The notes under the pieces are model-generated. The model was not told the DNA's origin and did no database searches. It worked only from the letters and a program-made list of their open reading frames with translations. DNA of 64,000 nucleotides. Origin: Enoplolaimus lenunculus. Taxonomy: Eukaryota > Nematoda > Enoplea > Enoplida > Thoracostomopsidae. Location of the stretch: the NCBI GenBank assembly GCA_030248215.1, contig JASANG010001409.1:354048-418047 (forward strand), in the 5' to 3' direction. Shown piece after piece: positions 41,951-52,961 of this stretch (position 1 is its first letter; the number at the start of each line of letters is the position of its first letter). The position numbers were made by a program, and so were the translations under genes.

Positions 41951-42254
41951 ATACTATAGTGACCCATATAAAGAGGGTGGTGATAAGAATGGGGTTCCCA
42001 TTTTGAGTCTCAATCAATAGGAATCCATATTCCTAATAAGAGCCCGTTAGCGGATGTTGTCAATAAACCCTAATTAGAGTCCATAAATGTCAGTTGTCTA
42101 GAACATAAATAACCGGATATATATCAGCAGCGAAGGGTGGTTGAGAGTGACTTAAAAATAAATAACAGTCCGTAACCAAATAACAGGAGGGAGTTCCCTC
42201 TAGAGAAGCCAAATAAATATCAGTGCTCCCTCTTATTCGTGTCACAACAGTAGC
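41951..42254. mobile_element. Tc1/mariner-like MITE, internally deleted
   Basis: TACTATAGTGACCCATATAA to TCTTATTCGTGTCACAACAGTA; about 150 bases of the centre are missing compared with 60543-60984. Confidence 0.65.
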
Positions 42255-42815
42255 TACTGCATACCGACACCACACACAAAAAAGTATTTCTGAATTTATC
42301 CAGGAAACTATTTTGTGTGGCAAATCTGAAAAGTTTTTTTGATATTTAAGACAATTTTTTCTAAAATAACTGGAAAACGTTTATTTTCAGACTTTATTTC
42401 ACAACTCTTTTGAAAACTTTTCGGTTATAACAGAAATACTTTTCAAGTGCACCTTGCTAATTATATTTCTTAAATGTAAGAAATTTTTCCTTAAATATCA
42501 GAAATATTACTTTGAGTGCATTTTATAGTTACACAGTTAATTTAGTGATAGCCAGACGCATAGTCAAGTATTCATTTCGGGATGATATAACCTTATTTTT
42601 GGATCCTACAATTTGCCAGGTTATTTCTTAAACCTATACAGTGCCTTATTATTTTCTATCTAGAAGTTTTGATTAAATGACCCTTGAATCATTATTATCC
42701 CTAACGATCAGTAAGAATTTTTCTTCTATTGATCAACACGATCGGATAATAAAATTTTGCTAAACCTAATATTAAATTAAAATAAACTCGTTTTGGTTGT
42801 AAATACAATGACTTA
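42255..42815. other. No feature seen
   Basis: AT-rich without recognisable genes; weak inverted AATATTTC motifs only. Confidence 0.5.
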
Positions 42816-43150
42816 CAAGAGTGCAGGATACTCTGAACAAGAGTATGCAACTACCGAAATTTGTGTGGTGCAAAATGTACCACCCGGTGTTGTGTTTTTG
42901 GCCGACACCCTCGTATTTGGGGGGAGTTGATGTTTGAAACATAGAATCCCCGTGGTTTTAAAATGATAAACGCAAATTTAGAGCTGCAATATTTCAATGT
43001 GTAAAAATGAAAAAATTGTCAAACTTGACCTCCCGCCCCTTAACTAACAGGGGGCAGGCCAAAAACGCAACGCGCGACAGTTACATTCTTTTGTACACAG
43101 AATATACCCAGTTGTATACTCTTGTTATAAAAAGTGATCATCCACTCTTG
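42816..43150. mobile_element. CAAGAGTG-ended MITE, full length
   Basis: CAAGAGTGCAGGATACTCTG to GTGATCATCCACTCTTG, matching 27744-28082 along its length. Confidence 0.7.
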
Positions 43151-43353
43151 CGTATACCTATTAACTCCGTCCATTAGCACATTTTTTTGTTGACCATACT
43201 TTCTTACTCTCAAAAACTTTGTAAAAAATATATACTTTAACGCCATAAAAACCATTTGTTATAATGGAAAAATTTTCAATTACTATCTTCAATGTTCATT
43301 TCAGCTTCCTGGTTTAAAATTACCTCATCTGACGAGTCTCTTATCAGTCATTT

Positions 43354-43548
43354 GGTCCATGTTACTTTAAGAGGCGTCCAGGTTTCTGGTGGGTCTATAA
43401 AAGAGTTGTTTTACATTCTAGATTACTTTTTTTTGCTTAGGCTTGCTTAGGCTTAGGCTTACGAACTCATTTTTGCAACGCTTATGCATAGGCTTAGGCT
43501 TAGGAATACGCTTAATCTACTGTTACGCACCGTAAAGTAACATTGGCC
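43354..43548 (-). mobile_element. TTAGGC-core hAT MITE, type B
   Basis: GGTCCATGTTACTTTAAGAGG to CGTAAAGTAACATTGGCC. Duplication AGTCATTT / AGTGATTT (43346, 43549), 7 of 8. Confidence 0.75.
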
Positions 43549-43854
43549 AGTGATTTTAACAGCGTTCTTGTTTTTTTTCTTCTAATTTTCTAACGCAAAT
43601 AAGGTCGTATAAAGAGGCAAGAAGTGTTTTTTAATTGTCTAATTCAATTTAGCGTTCCACTTTCTAGACAATGGTGAATTGGTTTTGAGTCTAGAACTAG
43701 AGAAGATGTTTGGTACTTTAGTTGAAGGGTCTGGCTAAAATAATTTCGGGCAAGTAAACCGTGTGCATGATGGTTTCGCGGCGTATTCATATTATACTTA
43801 TCTTGTAGTACCAAACTTACGGTATATAGAGCCATTGTAGCGAAAAGCATGCAT

Positions 43855-43927
43855 GGATGCGTAGCTCAGTGGTTAGAGCAGCGGACCGGTAATCCGTATG
43901 TCGTGGGTTCGAGCCCCACCGCATACG
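43855..43927 (+). tRNA. tRNA-Thr(GGT)-like sequence, probably pseudo-tRNA or SINE head
   Basis: A 73-base cloverleaf can be drawn: acceptor GGATGCG/CGCATAC with one mismatch (pair 2-71), D stem GCTC/GAGC, anticodon stem GCGGA/TCCGT, T arm GTGGG TTCGAGC CCCAC. The anticodon reads GGT (Thr). Position 33 is C instead of the near-universal T, and no run of four T follows, so it is more likely a pseudo-tRNA or SINE head. The unexplained 160 bases after it (to 44086) may be the SINE body. It ends against a type-A MITE. Confidence 0.5.
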
Positions 43928-44086
43928 CAGCAAAGGTTTCGTGAAGGGCTGTGGTACTGCTTAACTTTAGAATACGGAGAGGGTGCGAGTAGGAACGAAC
44001 CCCAATCTACATTTATTGCTGTCGTGTAAAGACGCGACGGTATTGAACGACATACAACGGGTGGGCGATTCCAGGTCATGAACCCT

Positions 44087-44302
44087 GACCCATGTCAAGA
44101 TCAGGGGTGGAACATTTTCCTGTGGGACTAGAATAGAATAAGCTTAAGCTTTAGACTAATTTTTTACTTGGCTTAGGTTTAATCTTAGGTTTAGGTTTAT
44201 GAATAACTCATTCATACGCTTAGGCTAAAGCAGGCTTAGGCTTAGGCTTAGGCTTAGGAATAAGCTTATAATAGTGTTCCGTCACTGTTCGCTACATTGG
44301 CC
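44087..44302 (-). mobile_element. TTAGGC-core hAT MITE, type A
   Basis: GACCCATGTCAAGATCAGG to CTGTTCGCTACATTGGCC. Duplication TGAACCCT / AGAACCCT (44079, 44303), 7 of 8. Confidence 0.8.
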
Positions 44303-44587
44303 AGAACCCTCTAAGTAAGTTTATGTACCGGTTGCCAGTAATCTAAATTTTTGCCAAACTACTGAACAAGCTCGAGACACTGAGACAGCTTTTGTTGGTA
44401 AATATTTTGGTGGGTGGCATTGTGTTACATGTTATGTTGTGCCCAGTTTGATAATACCAAACAAATATGCCCCATTAAGACAGACCAAAAACGTAATAAA
44501 TACCAGCCAGTGAAAAAATTTGCTAAATCACAAATTTCCAAAGGCTTAAAAGTAAGTCTCAGCCGTTAGCTTTTGTCTGTGATGTAC

Positions 44588-44759
44588 CAAGCCCACAGTC
44601 AGATCACCTTGCTACGAAGGCTAACAGCGTTTTCATCAGGGCAGCCATACAAGGGACTTACAAGCAAGATTAAAAATGTTCTACGTAATGCCAAAATTGA
44701 TCCGAGGGGAGAGGGCTGAGCAGAGCCCCCCCACTGGCTTCATCTTGGCTGGTGGCCCG
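44588..44759 (+). mobile_element. ~160-bp hAT-like MITE, worn ends but exact duplication
   Basis: CAAGCCCACAGTCAGATCACC to TTGGCTGGTGGCCCG. TGATGTAC is duplicated exactly (44580-44587, 44760-44767). Confidence 0.7.
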
Positions 44760-44767
44760 TGATGTAC

Positions 44768-46123
44768 AGTAAAAAACACAAGAAACAAAAAGAACGACAA
44801 TGAAAAATAGATTTCGGTCAGAGTATTTGGATTGTACTGCAAAGTTCGTGAGCGTTGCTCATTATAAAAATTGGTTATTTGTGATACAAAATTATTGTCT
44901 AACATAAACAACCCTATATTACTGTTTTAATGATTTAAAATAACGGGTCATGGGTGTATACGGCCGTAATAACGGCACGGGCGGAGTTACACACACACAC
45001 ATATATATATTTATATATATATATATTTATATATATATATTTCAATTAATTATAGGAAACTTTGTCTTTAAAAAATGTTTTGTCAAAATTAGTATTTCTG
45101 TACCTAGTTTAAATTTGGTTACTAAATTGTTCCTGACGTGTTTTCGAATAACTTAATGATGACATGGCTGAAAATTCTCTTGGACTATTTTTTGGCAAGT
45201 TTTCTAAAAAGTCAAACAGTAATTCGGTGATGGAAACTATTTCAAATTCCGGTTCCTGTTCCTGTTTCGGTTCCTGCATAATAATTTAATTCCTCTTCCT
45301 GTTCCGGTTGCGGCCTAATTTAGTTCCTGTTAGAACCCGAGATTTGCACCTCCAAGAACTTCAGGTTGCGGCCAGTGCTACCGTCACCGTTGTAAAAACT
45401 GATCCATGTAGTACCACAAACAAAAGGTTACAAATTAGAAAACGAATATCAATATTTTTCGGGTTTATTAAAATATCATTTTTCAAAAAAATGGAAAAAA
45501 TTAAATTTTTCAAACTGAAATTCAAAATATTGGTAAACTCTGGCAAAAAGTCAAAGGTTGTTGATGATTGGTTTAAGTTTCAGTCCAAGGTATGATTTGT
45601 ATTTTCTGTTCGACGCCTATATGGGACATAACTTCCATATCCGGGCAATTTGTTTGGTGAAGTCGAAGCTGTACTGGTTTAGAATAATTTTCGAATTGAT
45701 ACATGTAGTATGGTTGATAAAAAGGTCGAAAAAATACATCTCAACTCATTTTTTCTTACATCCATTCTATTGGTAATTAATTGAAATTGCTGTATTGTTT
45801 TACCCATGGCTACGAGTCACGCTATGATTATTAATATTTGAATTAAAACTATTATTTCTGTTATAATATGGTTTTAGTTTAATGGCCTACACCAAAAATT
45901 GGTGTGCTTATGGGTTTCAGTTTCACCTGGTTTACTTCTATAGCGGCAACTGCCTGCGGCAGGTTGTATTTAACGCAAATACCAGTTTTTTTGCTGTTTT
46001 AAATGAACCGGTTTGAAGCCGGACAGCGATCCTGCGGTTTTGTAACAGGCATTTGGCGGCCGAAAATGTTAGTGTGCAAATTGTTAATGACAAGCTTGTA
46101 TTGGGTTAATAAACATTGAAGAT
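44768..46123. other. Unassigned, with AC/AT microsatellite at 44988-45041
   Basis: 45240-45330 has repeated GGTTCCTGTTCC motifs. A plus-strand frame 45308-45595 ends at a GTATGA donor-like site but has no identifiable domain. Nothing else recognised. Confidence 0.35.
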
Positions 46124-46289
46124 TTAACCTTTTCTCACATAAATATTTTCTATTTCATCTGAGAAACTAAACTTTATGCCGAGATTCGAACTCAGAATCT
46201 TGACTTCGAGGCGTTTAATATCGTCATTCATCTGTATGAGTTTGTCGCTTGAGCCGATGAGGCTTCCATTGCCCTGTGAAGATTTTGTG
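46124..46289 (-). mobile_element. tRNA-like TTAA element, decayed
   Basis: TTAACCTTTTCTCACATAAAT (family end) and, on the minus strand, GAGTTCGAATCTCGG (B-box-like). It stops where the fold-back MITE at 46290 begins. Confidence 0.5.
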
Positions 46290-46502
46290 CACTGCAAAAA
46301 ATGGTGAGCCAAATTGACTCTTTCCGAAACTTGCTTTTCGGGATTAAACAAACTGATTTATATTCGAGTCCGCCAGAGTCAAACGTGCTACACTCAGTGA
46401 GTCGAATATGACTCTGGTGGAGACGAATTTGACTCAATTTATGTAGTTTCGAAAAGCCTATTTCGGAGACAGTCAATTTGACTCACCATTTTTTTTGCAG
46501 TG
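46290..46502. mobile_element. Palindromic GAGTCAAA fold-back MITE (copy 5), full length
   Basis: CACTGCAAAAAATGGTGAG to CTCACCATTTTTTTTGCAGTG, both arms complete. Confidence 0.75.
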
Positions 46503-47096
46503 TATTACATTGTAATTGTTTAGCATTATGTGCTATGCAATATTTCATGAATACTCATCGCGATCAGTTGCTTGTGACAAGAGGTTTATGAGTACAAATG
46601 AATTTAACAGTAAAAGTATCATCCTTTTCCTGAAACTTCTAAATCACTTGTGCTTGTATCCGAGTGGGACATTACCCGAGAGAACCCGCGCTTTACCCAC
46701 CACTCCTGCTGGTATTTTGGCCGCTTTGTGACATTAGATTGCACATTGTGAAAGCGGGATAAAATATGTTAGTCGAGCTTGTGTTGCAATAGCACAGTAA
46801 CATTTGCCTTCACTGGTTCAAAAGTTACAAGACCTGTCACCGATTGAAAAGCGAGCCGTCTACACTCATCTATGATACTTGTCAAAATTACCGGTGGGTA
46901 CCCGGGATACCCCTCGAAAAACCGGCGACCGGGGCCCCTCATCATCTTGAAAATGATATCAAAATAGGTCACAGTCTGTCAAAATGGGAATTTTTGCAAA
47001 TTAAACAGCGCTCGCTAAAAACGGCGTCAGCGATACGAGCGAAATGCCAAACGCAATTTTAGTACTAAACATTAACGTAAAGCATTGATTTTCTCA
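46503..47096. other. No confident gene; partial MITE at 46775-46890
   Basis: 46775-46890 resembles the right arm of the TATTCTCAAATG MITE (AAAGTTACAAGACCTGTCACC). Plus frames at 46516-46731 and 46844-47062 look protein-like but overlap this MITE or lack splice sites. Confidence 0.35.
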
Positions 47097-47175
47097 CCAA
47101 TGTAAAAGATCAGGTTTGGAGAGTTTTTCTGTGGTACTGCAATAGAGTAAGCATAAGCTTTAGACTTAAACCAGT
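47097..47175 (-). mobile_element. TTAGGC-core hAT MITE, type A, one end
   Basis: CCAATGTAAAAGATCAGG, TTTTTCTGTGGTACTGC and AGCATAAGCTTTAGACTTA; remainder absent. Confidence 0.5.
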
Positions 47176-48020
47176 AAGGTTGGTCTTTAACCAGTATTCA
47201 GGTTTAGACTACCGGAATCAAGACAGCCCAGTTCAAAACTGCACAGACTGGTGTTCAGAACATTGAAACACAGATACGCGACAGGCCGTATACTACAAAA
47301 GATGATAAGATGACAGCACCTTTCCTACCGCGAATCTCTGAAAATTTTTCCACAAAACAACTTACAGAAGTGCAAATACCAACCATCAAATCATAATTTG
47401 CGTGTGGATTTTGAAGCCCTTCAGAAGCCCGAACCCTCTCCCCCAGTTCAGAGATTGGGGCTCCGGTCCGGTGCCTCTGATACTGTCTCCATGCGTTTGT
47501 CGGTATGCTCTTTGTCTGCCTTTTACAGCTCAATTTGTTCGTTTAAAACCGCTCTATAGCAATCTTTTATTTTTGCCTAAAGCTTTAAAGGCACTATTTC
47601 ATGAATAATTTATTACGTTATGATGCATCTTTTTCACATCAAAGTTTTCACAGCAAACTTCTTTAAATTTATCTTGTAGTTGGCAAAATATTATTGTAAG
47701 GTATTTTTGACTGCGTACATTACCGTTTCATGACTCGAATACTGATAATATTGTTTCGGTTGCGATCAACGCGTACCTCTGCGGACGAATTCGAGTGTGG
47801 TATCCCTCACGGGTGTTCATGGCCGTGGGTCTACCTAGCGAAGCTACTTGCCGTGACCAGTTCGGTTCACTAAGAAAATTAAGGGCACAAAACGAATGTG
47901 TCCCTGACAATATAACAAAACATCATTGCCGGTCTCAAAGGTGGCGCCGGCCTTATGGCTTATACCAAAACAGGAATCATAACCAAAATTCATTTTTAGC
48001 ACTGGCATTTAGCTTCAGGC
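47176..48020. other. No confident feature
   Basis: A minus frame (47255-47533) of 92 codons is the most protein-like but lacks ATG and splice support. Slightly G/C-richer at 47400-47500 and 47780-47960. Confidence 0.35.
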
Positions 48021-48152
48021 TCGTTTGGGTCGTCAATTTTTTTCTCACGGTTTCAACTCACGCGTCACCCGCGTTCAGAACATTTGGGATTGGGTCGTCA
48101 ATTTTTTTCTCACGGTTGTAACTCACGCGTCACCCGCGTTCAGAACATTTGG
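48021..48152. repeat. 65-bp direct repeat, two units
   Basis: GGGTCGTCAATTTTTTTCTC through CACGCGTCACCCGCG repeats at 48027 and 48092 with one small change. Confidence 0.8.
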
Positions 48153-48309
48153 GAGATCACTTCTAAACCAAGCGCTGCTAATCAAACGCTAACTCTGAGG
48201 GTCGAAATGTCTAAACTGAAATTAATAGTTAGTCAACTAAATCTACTAGAGACAGATGATTGGTCAAATCTACGCTGCAATTTATAGTGCAAATTTGTAG
48301 ACGGTTAAT

Positions 48310-49084
48310 GGCTGGGTTTCCGAAATCTTACTTGTGTATTTACTTAACAAATTATACTGAAGTAATTACTTAAGTCGGCGACTTAAGGTAAACACTTAAC
48401 TTTTCGAACAACAACAGATAAATGCCAAATGTGAGACGTTTTCATAACAAGAAAGCCATAGTTTTGCTTTATATTACGACAGCACCATAAGTCCACAATT
48501 TTAGTTAGTCCAAGGTTTTATGTGCAAGAACAGTTAATCTGTAATATATCAAATTTATAGTCTGCGACTTAAATGTTTACTTAACTCAAGCAAGCTTTTA
48601 AAAACGACAAAGTGGTTAAGTATTGCGGGGTTAACATTATAACTGGGAGAGCCCAGAACACGGTTTGTCCGATGTTGATTCGACGTCAACACAGAATTTG
48701 TTGCATTAAATGATTTCGAACGCTGAAAGCTTCTACGTTTTTGTGCCTGGCAAAAATTTTCTTAAAATATATTTATGAGTACAATTCAAATTTCAAACTT
48801 TAGTATCATATGACACTACAGGACAAACAAACTAGGTTACCACAGCTTTGCAGACATTTTTAAACATATCATATGATACTGTAGCACGAACAACAGATGT
48901 CACATCACGATAGCAGACAATTCAAATTTTTTGAATTTCATACATCAACTAGCGGACGCAATGTTTGCCGCTATTGTAATCGGAACAAAACGCGTTCCCC
49001 GCTGCCATAGTCATAACGTGAACCCCTCATAATTACTTAGCACTGTACTTAAGTACACTTAAAAACGGTTTCAAAAAACCAGCC
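48310..49084. mobile_element. GGCTGGGTTTC-ended MITE split by a Harbinger-like MITE
   Basis: Ends GGCTGGGTTTCCGAAA and TTTCAAAAAACCAGCC; repeated ACTTAAGT and TACTTAAC inside. Interrupted by 48624-49029. Confidence 0.6.
48624..49029. mobile_element. TGCGGGG-ended Harbinger-like MITE, nested
   Basis: TGCGGGGTTAACATTATAAC to GTCATAACGTGAACCCCTCA, with ATATCATATGATAC-like palindromes. Shorter relative of 3199-3873. Confidence 0.65.
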
Positions 49085-49552
49085 AATGTCGTGGGTTCGC
49101 TTTATTTCCCATATTCAAATTTTCAGCTGGCTGGCTAATAAACAAAATGTGATATCCCAGAATGATCTATTTTAAATGTATGAAAGGTTTGCTAAACGAT
49201 TTATAATTTTAAACTCCGCCCGTTCGTAACACTGACAAATATGTTTTAAACAGAAAAAATGTTTGTATTTCCAAAAAACACAGGGGTTTTGGTATTATTT
49301 CTGACAGCAATTTGCGGCTTAATTTATGACTAACATATAACCTTTAAAATCACTCTGTTTTTAGTCAGTTTTTTGGGGGATTTTTGAATTGAGACGTAGC
49401 GAAAATTATGATGTTAAAATACGCAAATATAAGAGATTGCGATTCGTATTCTTAAGCAGCTATTGAACAACGATTACCAGTTAGTGATAGGTTTTCAAAC
49501 AAGCGAACATTGATGTTTTATAAAATGTCAATTTCAAATAGTTTGCAACGAT
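49085..49552. other. No confident feature
   Basis: 49440-49530 may be a decayed arm of the TATTCTCAAATG MITE (AGTTAGTGATAGGTTTTC). Nothing else. Confidence 0.35.
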
Positions 49553-49625
49553 CAGGGTCCAACCGGAGGTGAAAAATGCCGGAACCGGGCGTAAGCGAAA
49601 CTTGCCGGCGCCGGCGCCAGAAATG
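49553..49625. mobile_element. CAGGGTCCAACCGGA fragment
   Basis: CAGGGTCCAACCGGAGG end with CCGGAACCGGG and a GCCGGCGCCGGCGCC palindrome; related to 6308-6676. Confidence 0.4.
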
Positions 49626-49899
49626 AGGTGAAATTAGGTAGTAAAAATGATTGGTTAATTAGTTAATTTTTCGCCAATATCTGCAATATGCCGTTACGTT
49701 GTTTGGTTTTAATACGACAATTCACGTCCAAAAACTACAGCGGAACCCTATCTGCAATCATTAAAAGATCACACAGTAAAGCTGTATGAGAAATCATCTA
49801 CTTTACTTAATCTTGCTCATTGTTATTTACCACTTTTTGGCTGTTTGACGATTTTTTGAAGCATTTGAGACGGAATCGTTATCCATACGCAAATAACTC

Positions 49900-50050
49900 A
49901 CGTACGATAACGTATGGTACGAACGTTGACAGACGGCGTTATATACGGGAGACGGACGGTGTCACGGATGGCTCCGTGCGGGTGACGCACGATGGCTGAC
50001 GGCGCCGGATGGGGGGTAATCGACGGCGTGGGACGTTAAGTATAGTATAA
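49900..50050. mobile_element. GGGTTGCGC-type Harbinger-like MITE, decayed
   Basis: Interior GACGGACGGTGTCACGG and GACGGCGCCGGATGG is that of the family at 59660; terminal repeats are mostly lost. Confidence 0.45.
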
Positions 50051-50147
50051 CCATAATAGTTTAAGAATATTTACAGAAACTTCAAGCACCTAAAGTGCAT
50101 CTAAGGTGGTGTAGGGTTCGCGTGACCTCGGTCAGATTTTTACAAAC

Positions 50148-50417
50148 TTAATTCCTTCTCACATACAGTTGACTATGGGCAACTCAGCGCACTGTATATT
50201 CGTTAAATAATATATATCGTACAGTGTTTAACAATTGCAACACGTATACATAGTACTAAATCACCACAAGACGTGAGAGCCCCCTCGGGCACGGGCGTGA
50301 ACCTCCTATAGCTGAATGGTGACGGTAAACGCTTCCCACTCCAGTCAGTGGAGTTCGGATCCTAGCATAAAAGTAGGTCTCAGATGAAATAGAAAATATT
50401 CATGTGATAAAGGGCTA
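50148..50417 (+). mobile_element. TTAA-flanked piggyBac-like MITE with tRNA-Gly-like centre, full length
   Basis: TTAATTCCTTCTCACATAC to CATGTGATAAAGGGCTAA. Centre has TATAGCTGAATGGTGACGG, CGCTTCCCACTCC and GAGTTCGGATCC. Confidence 0.65.
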
Positions 50418-50850
50418 AACTAACGTATTGAGATTGATTTAAATTTGCGTCTGGCTAAGCGTTGTCTTCGCTCACGAAATGTTTTCCATTGCAGCCTTTG
50501 TTTTGGCTCCAGGTATGCCTAGCCGAGTGACATATACACGCTTCTACACTAGGTCCCGTCTAAGAGTAAAATCGTGTAATGAAATAGTGTGTCATTTTAG
50601 AAGATTTATGCTTTAAATAAGAGAAATTTGTTAAACTGAAAAATTAGTTTCATAAAATATGTAAATTTCAACTGTTGTTTTGTCAAATAATAAGAAATTA
50701 AGGCATATTTCAATTAGCTGTCCGTCTGTAAACATCGTGTTCCAGTAGCACAAAACCCATTTTGCAAGCACCTGGAGTTTGGTTATTTTTAAAATTTAAA
50801 ATTTGTAATATATATGAACGATAGGAATTAAATTAATAGAGGTATTAGTA
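50418..50850. other. No feature seen
   Basis: AT-rich without recognisable content. Confidence 0.5.
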
Positions 50851-50851
50851 C

Positions 50852-51018
50852 ACAGGCCTGTACACAGCTAACCTTGTTTGAGGGTGGGACTAAAAACCTG
50901 TTCAGGAGGGACTTAAAAAAGTTTTCGTTGACTTACAAGCGAAATTGAATATTTTCCAGGGGCGGTCAAAACATTTTCAGGGGGGTTAAGCCCCCCCTGG
51001 CTCCCCTTGGCTACAGAT
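50852..51018 (+). mobile_element. ~160-bp hAT-like MITE, CAGGCCCGTAGCC type
   Basis: CAGGCCTGTACACAGCTAACC to CCTTGGCTACAGATTCG. Confidence 0.65.
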
Positions 51019-51460
51019 TCGCAAGTTTCAAAGATCTTAAGAAATTTAGCGTAAATACAGTGAGAACGTAAACTCTAAATTGAAACACCTTTTAATCACT
51101 AAAAAAATTTAAATCTGTTTTGAAATTAAATGTCAGCTTAGACCATTTGATTCGCCTACAATCAGTATTATTACTGCTTAATACGTGTGTGGTTCTTTTC
51201 AAACCAAAATCTTGGCTTGGCCTTTGACTTAAACAACCAGTGCGAGTGGTTTTCTTCAAATGAATAATCATGAACCAAATCCTAAGCCTAAACCTATTCC
51301 ACGTGGTCGGAAGCGTGCAAAAGCGTATAAACAAAATAGATGCAGCAGTTGTGAGCGATTTCAAAGTTGGTTCGCCACTGAACCAAATTCAGATTTAGTT
51401 GAAGCGAGCACAGAAATATTTAGTTTTGTAATATTTTAATTCGACTAATATTTAGTTTTA
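51019..51460. other. No confident feature
   Basis: Minus frame 51092-51364 unsupported. A few CCTAAGCC units near 51283. Confidence 0.4.
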
Positions 51461-51712
51461 AGCTCTATTCACACGTGCAAGTTTTTGCTGCGATAACTTG
51501 TGCAGCTGCAAATTGCGCGCAGAACTCGGCATTTTTTCATCAGCCAATGAGAAAGCGGCTGCAATAAATTCAGTGAACTTGCGTGGTTATTCACACATGT
51601 GAACTAAATTCCTAGCTGTGATTTTTAATGAATTATTTGCAGCTGCAAGTTTTTCGAACGGCGATTTTGGATAAAACTTACAAGTGTAAGTTACAACAGA
51701 AGCCAAAACCTC
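51461..51712. mobile_element. TTGCAGCTGCAA-type MITE
   Basis: AAGCTCTATTCACACGTGC after TTA, with AACTTGTGCAGCTGCAA and ATTTGCAGCTGCAAG; right end worn. Confidence 0.6.
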
Positions 51713-51943
51713 AACATAAGCGTAAACCTAAGTATAAACCTAACCATGAACCTATTAAGCATGGGATTTTGTAATGATATGAATACTGTTTGGGGAATAT
51801 TCGGATCATTGTAAACATCCCTGCCTAAGTGAAGACTTGAATTAGTTCTATAAGAGGGAAGATTTTAATCGATACTATCCGAGTAACTTTAGCCATATTT
51901 TTCAAGTAGTTTGCCTTTCAGCTCTGAAAATTGTACGTTATAC

Positions 51944-51959
51944 TAAAGGTTGCGCTATA
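51944..51959. mobile_element. GGGTTGCGC-type Harbinger-like end fragment
   Basis: TAAAGGTTGCGCTATAC is the left end of that family, cut off by the type-C MITE that follows. Confidence 0.5.
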
Positions 51960-51967
51960 CTTTCTGC

Positions 51968-52169
51968 GGCTCATGTATAGAATAGAACCGAAACAGTAGT
52001 ATAAGCACATTCCTAAGCCTAAGCCTAAGCCTAAGCCTAAGCGTATGGATGAGCCTATTCCTAAGCCTAAGCCTAAACCTAAGCATAAGCAAAAAATTAG
52101 TCTAAAGCTTACACGGACTCCGTTATAGTCCCTCCAGAAAACGATCCGGCACCGTTCTATACAAGGGCA
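51968..52169 (+). mobile_element. TTAGGC-core hAT MITE, type C
   Basis: GGCTCATGTATAGAATAGAAC to ACCGTTCTATACAAGGGCA. Duplication CTTTCTGC / GTTTCTGC (51960, 52170), 7 of 8. Confidence 0.8.
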
Positions 52170-52270
52170 GTTTCTGCGTGCCGCTATGCGTTGCTAACAA
52201 TAATGTAGGCTAAATCTATTTGGTTGCGTGCGATAATTCTTAATAAATAAATTTTATCGTACCGAGCAAC

Positions 52271-52445
52271 GGCATCCGGCGGCGCTACAAGGCATCCGGC
52301 GACGCTATGAGGCATCCGGCGGCGCTACGAGCCATCCGGCGGCGGTACGAGGCATCCGGCGGCGCTACAAATTCATCCGGCGGCGCTACGATGCATCCGG
52401 CGGCGCTACGAGGCATCCGGCAGCGCTACGAGGCATCCGGCGGCG
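52271..52445. repeat. 20-bp G/C-rich minisatellite, ~9 units
   Basis: Unit GGCATCCGGCGGCGCTACGA with few substitutions. The frame over it (52307-52507) is an artefact. Confidence 0.85.
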
Positions 52446-52449
52446 AGCA

Positions 52450-52745
52450 TAGCACAACTATAACTTCACACAATTTCGTTAGTTGTTCCTTGCAAACGTG
52501 TCAGTAATAAATTTGATGTTGAGTGGATTTTCGTGAAAATTTAGGCCCTAAAAAGGCATTTGCCTAAAAAGGAATTTGGTTTGTGGAAATGCCACAGCAA
52601 ATGTATAAGTATTTGTAGTTTGAACCTTTATCTGTTGGGTTTTCTGCTAAAACATATTTACGAACCAGAATAAATTTGGTCGAAATCGTTGGGGCAACGG
52701 CCCTTTGGCCCCCGTATGCACGTAATTTAGAGGTATACAACTTTC
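52450..52745. other. No feature seen
   Basis: No gene or repeat recognised. Confidence 0.5.
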
Positions 52746-52961
52746 GGCCCATGTAAAGATCAGGGTTCGGAACGTTTTTCTGTGGGACTGCAATCGAGTA
52801 AACTTAAGCGTTTGACTGATTTTTTTACTTGGCTTAGGCATAGGTTTAGGCGTACGCTTAGGAATAAACTTATTCTTACGCTTAGACTTAGCCATAGGCT
52901 TAGGCTTAACCTTAAGAATATGCTTATACCTACTGTACCGCCCCGGTTCTTCACATTGGCC
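52746..52961 (-). mobile_element. TTAGGC-core hAT MITE, type A
   Basis: GGCCCATGTAAAGATCAGGG to CCGGTTCTTCACATTGGCC; two-block core with decayed hexamers. Confidence 0.75.

Noticed and set aside
43644-43850. 68-codon minus-strand frame next to the tRNA-like sequence
   Set aside because: Looks protein-like but has no second exon or domain; the GTAAGT near its start is weak evidence on its own.
46844-47062. 72-codon protein-like plus-strand frame
   Set aside because: Its start lies on a decayed MITE arm and no splice sites frame it.
47255-47533. 92-codon minus-strand frame with an apparent 28-base intron
   Set aside because: No ATG, no domain, and the putative intron is shorter than any safely accepted size.
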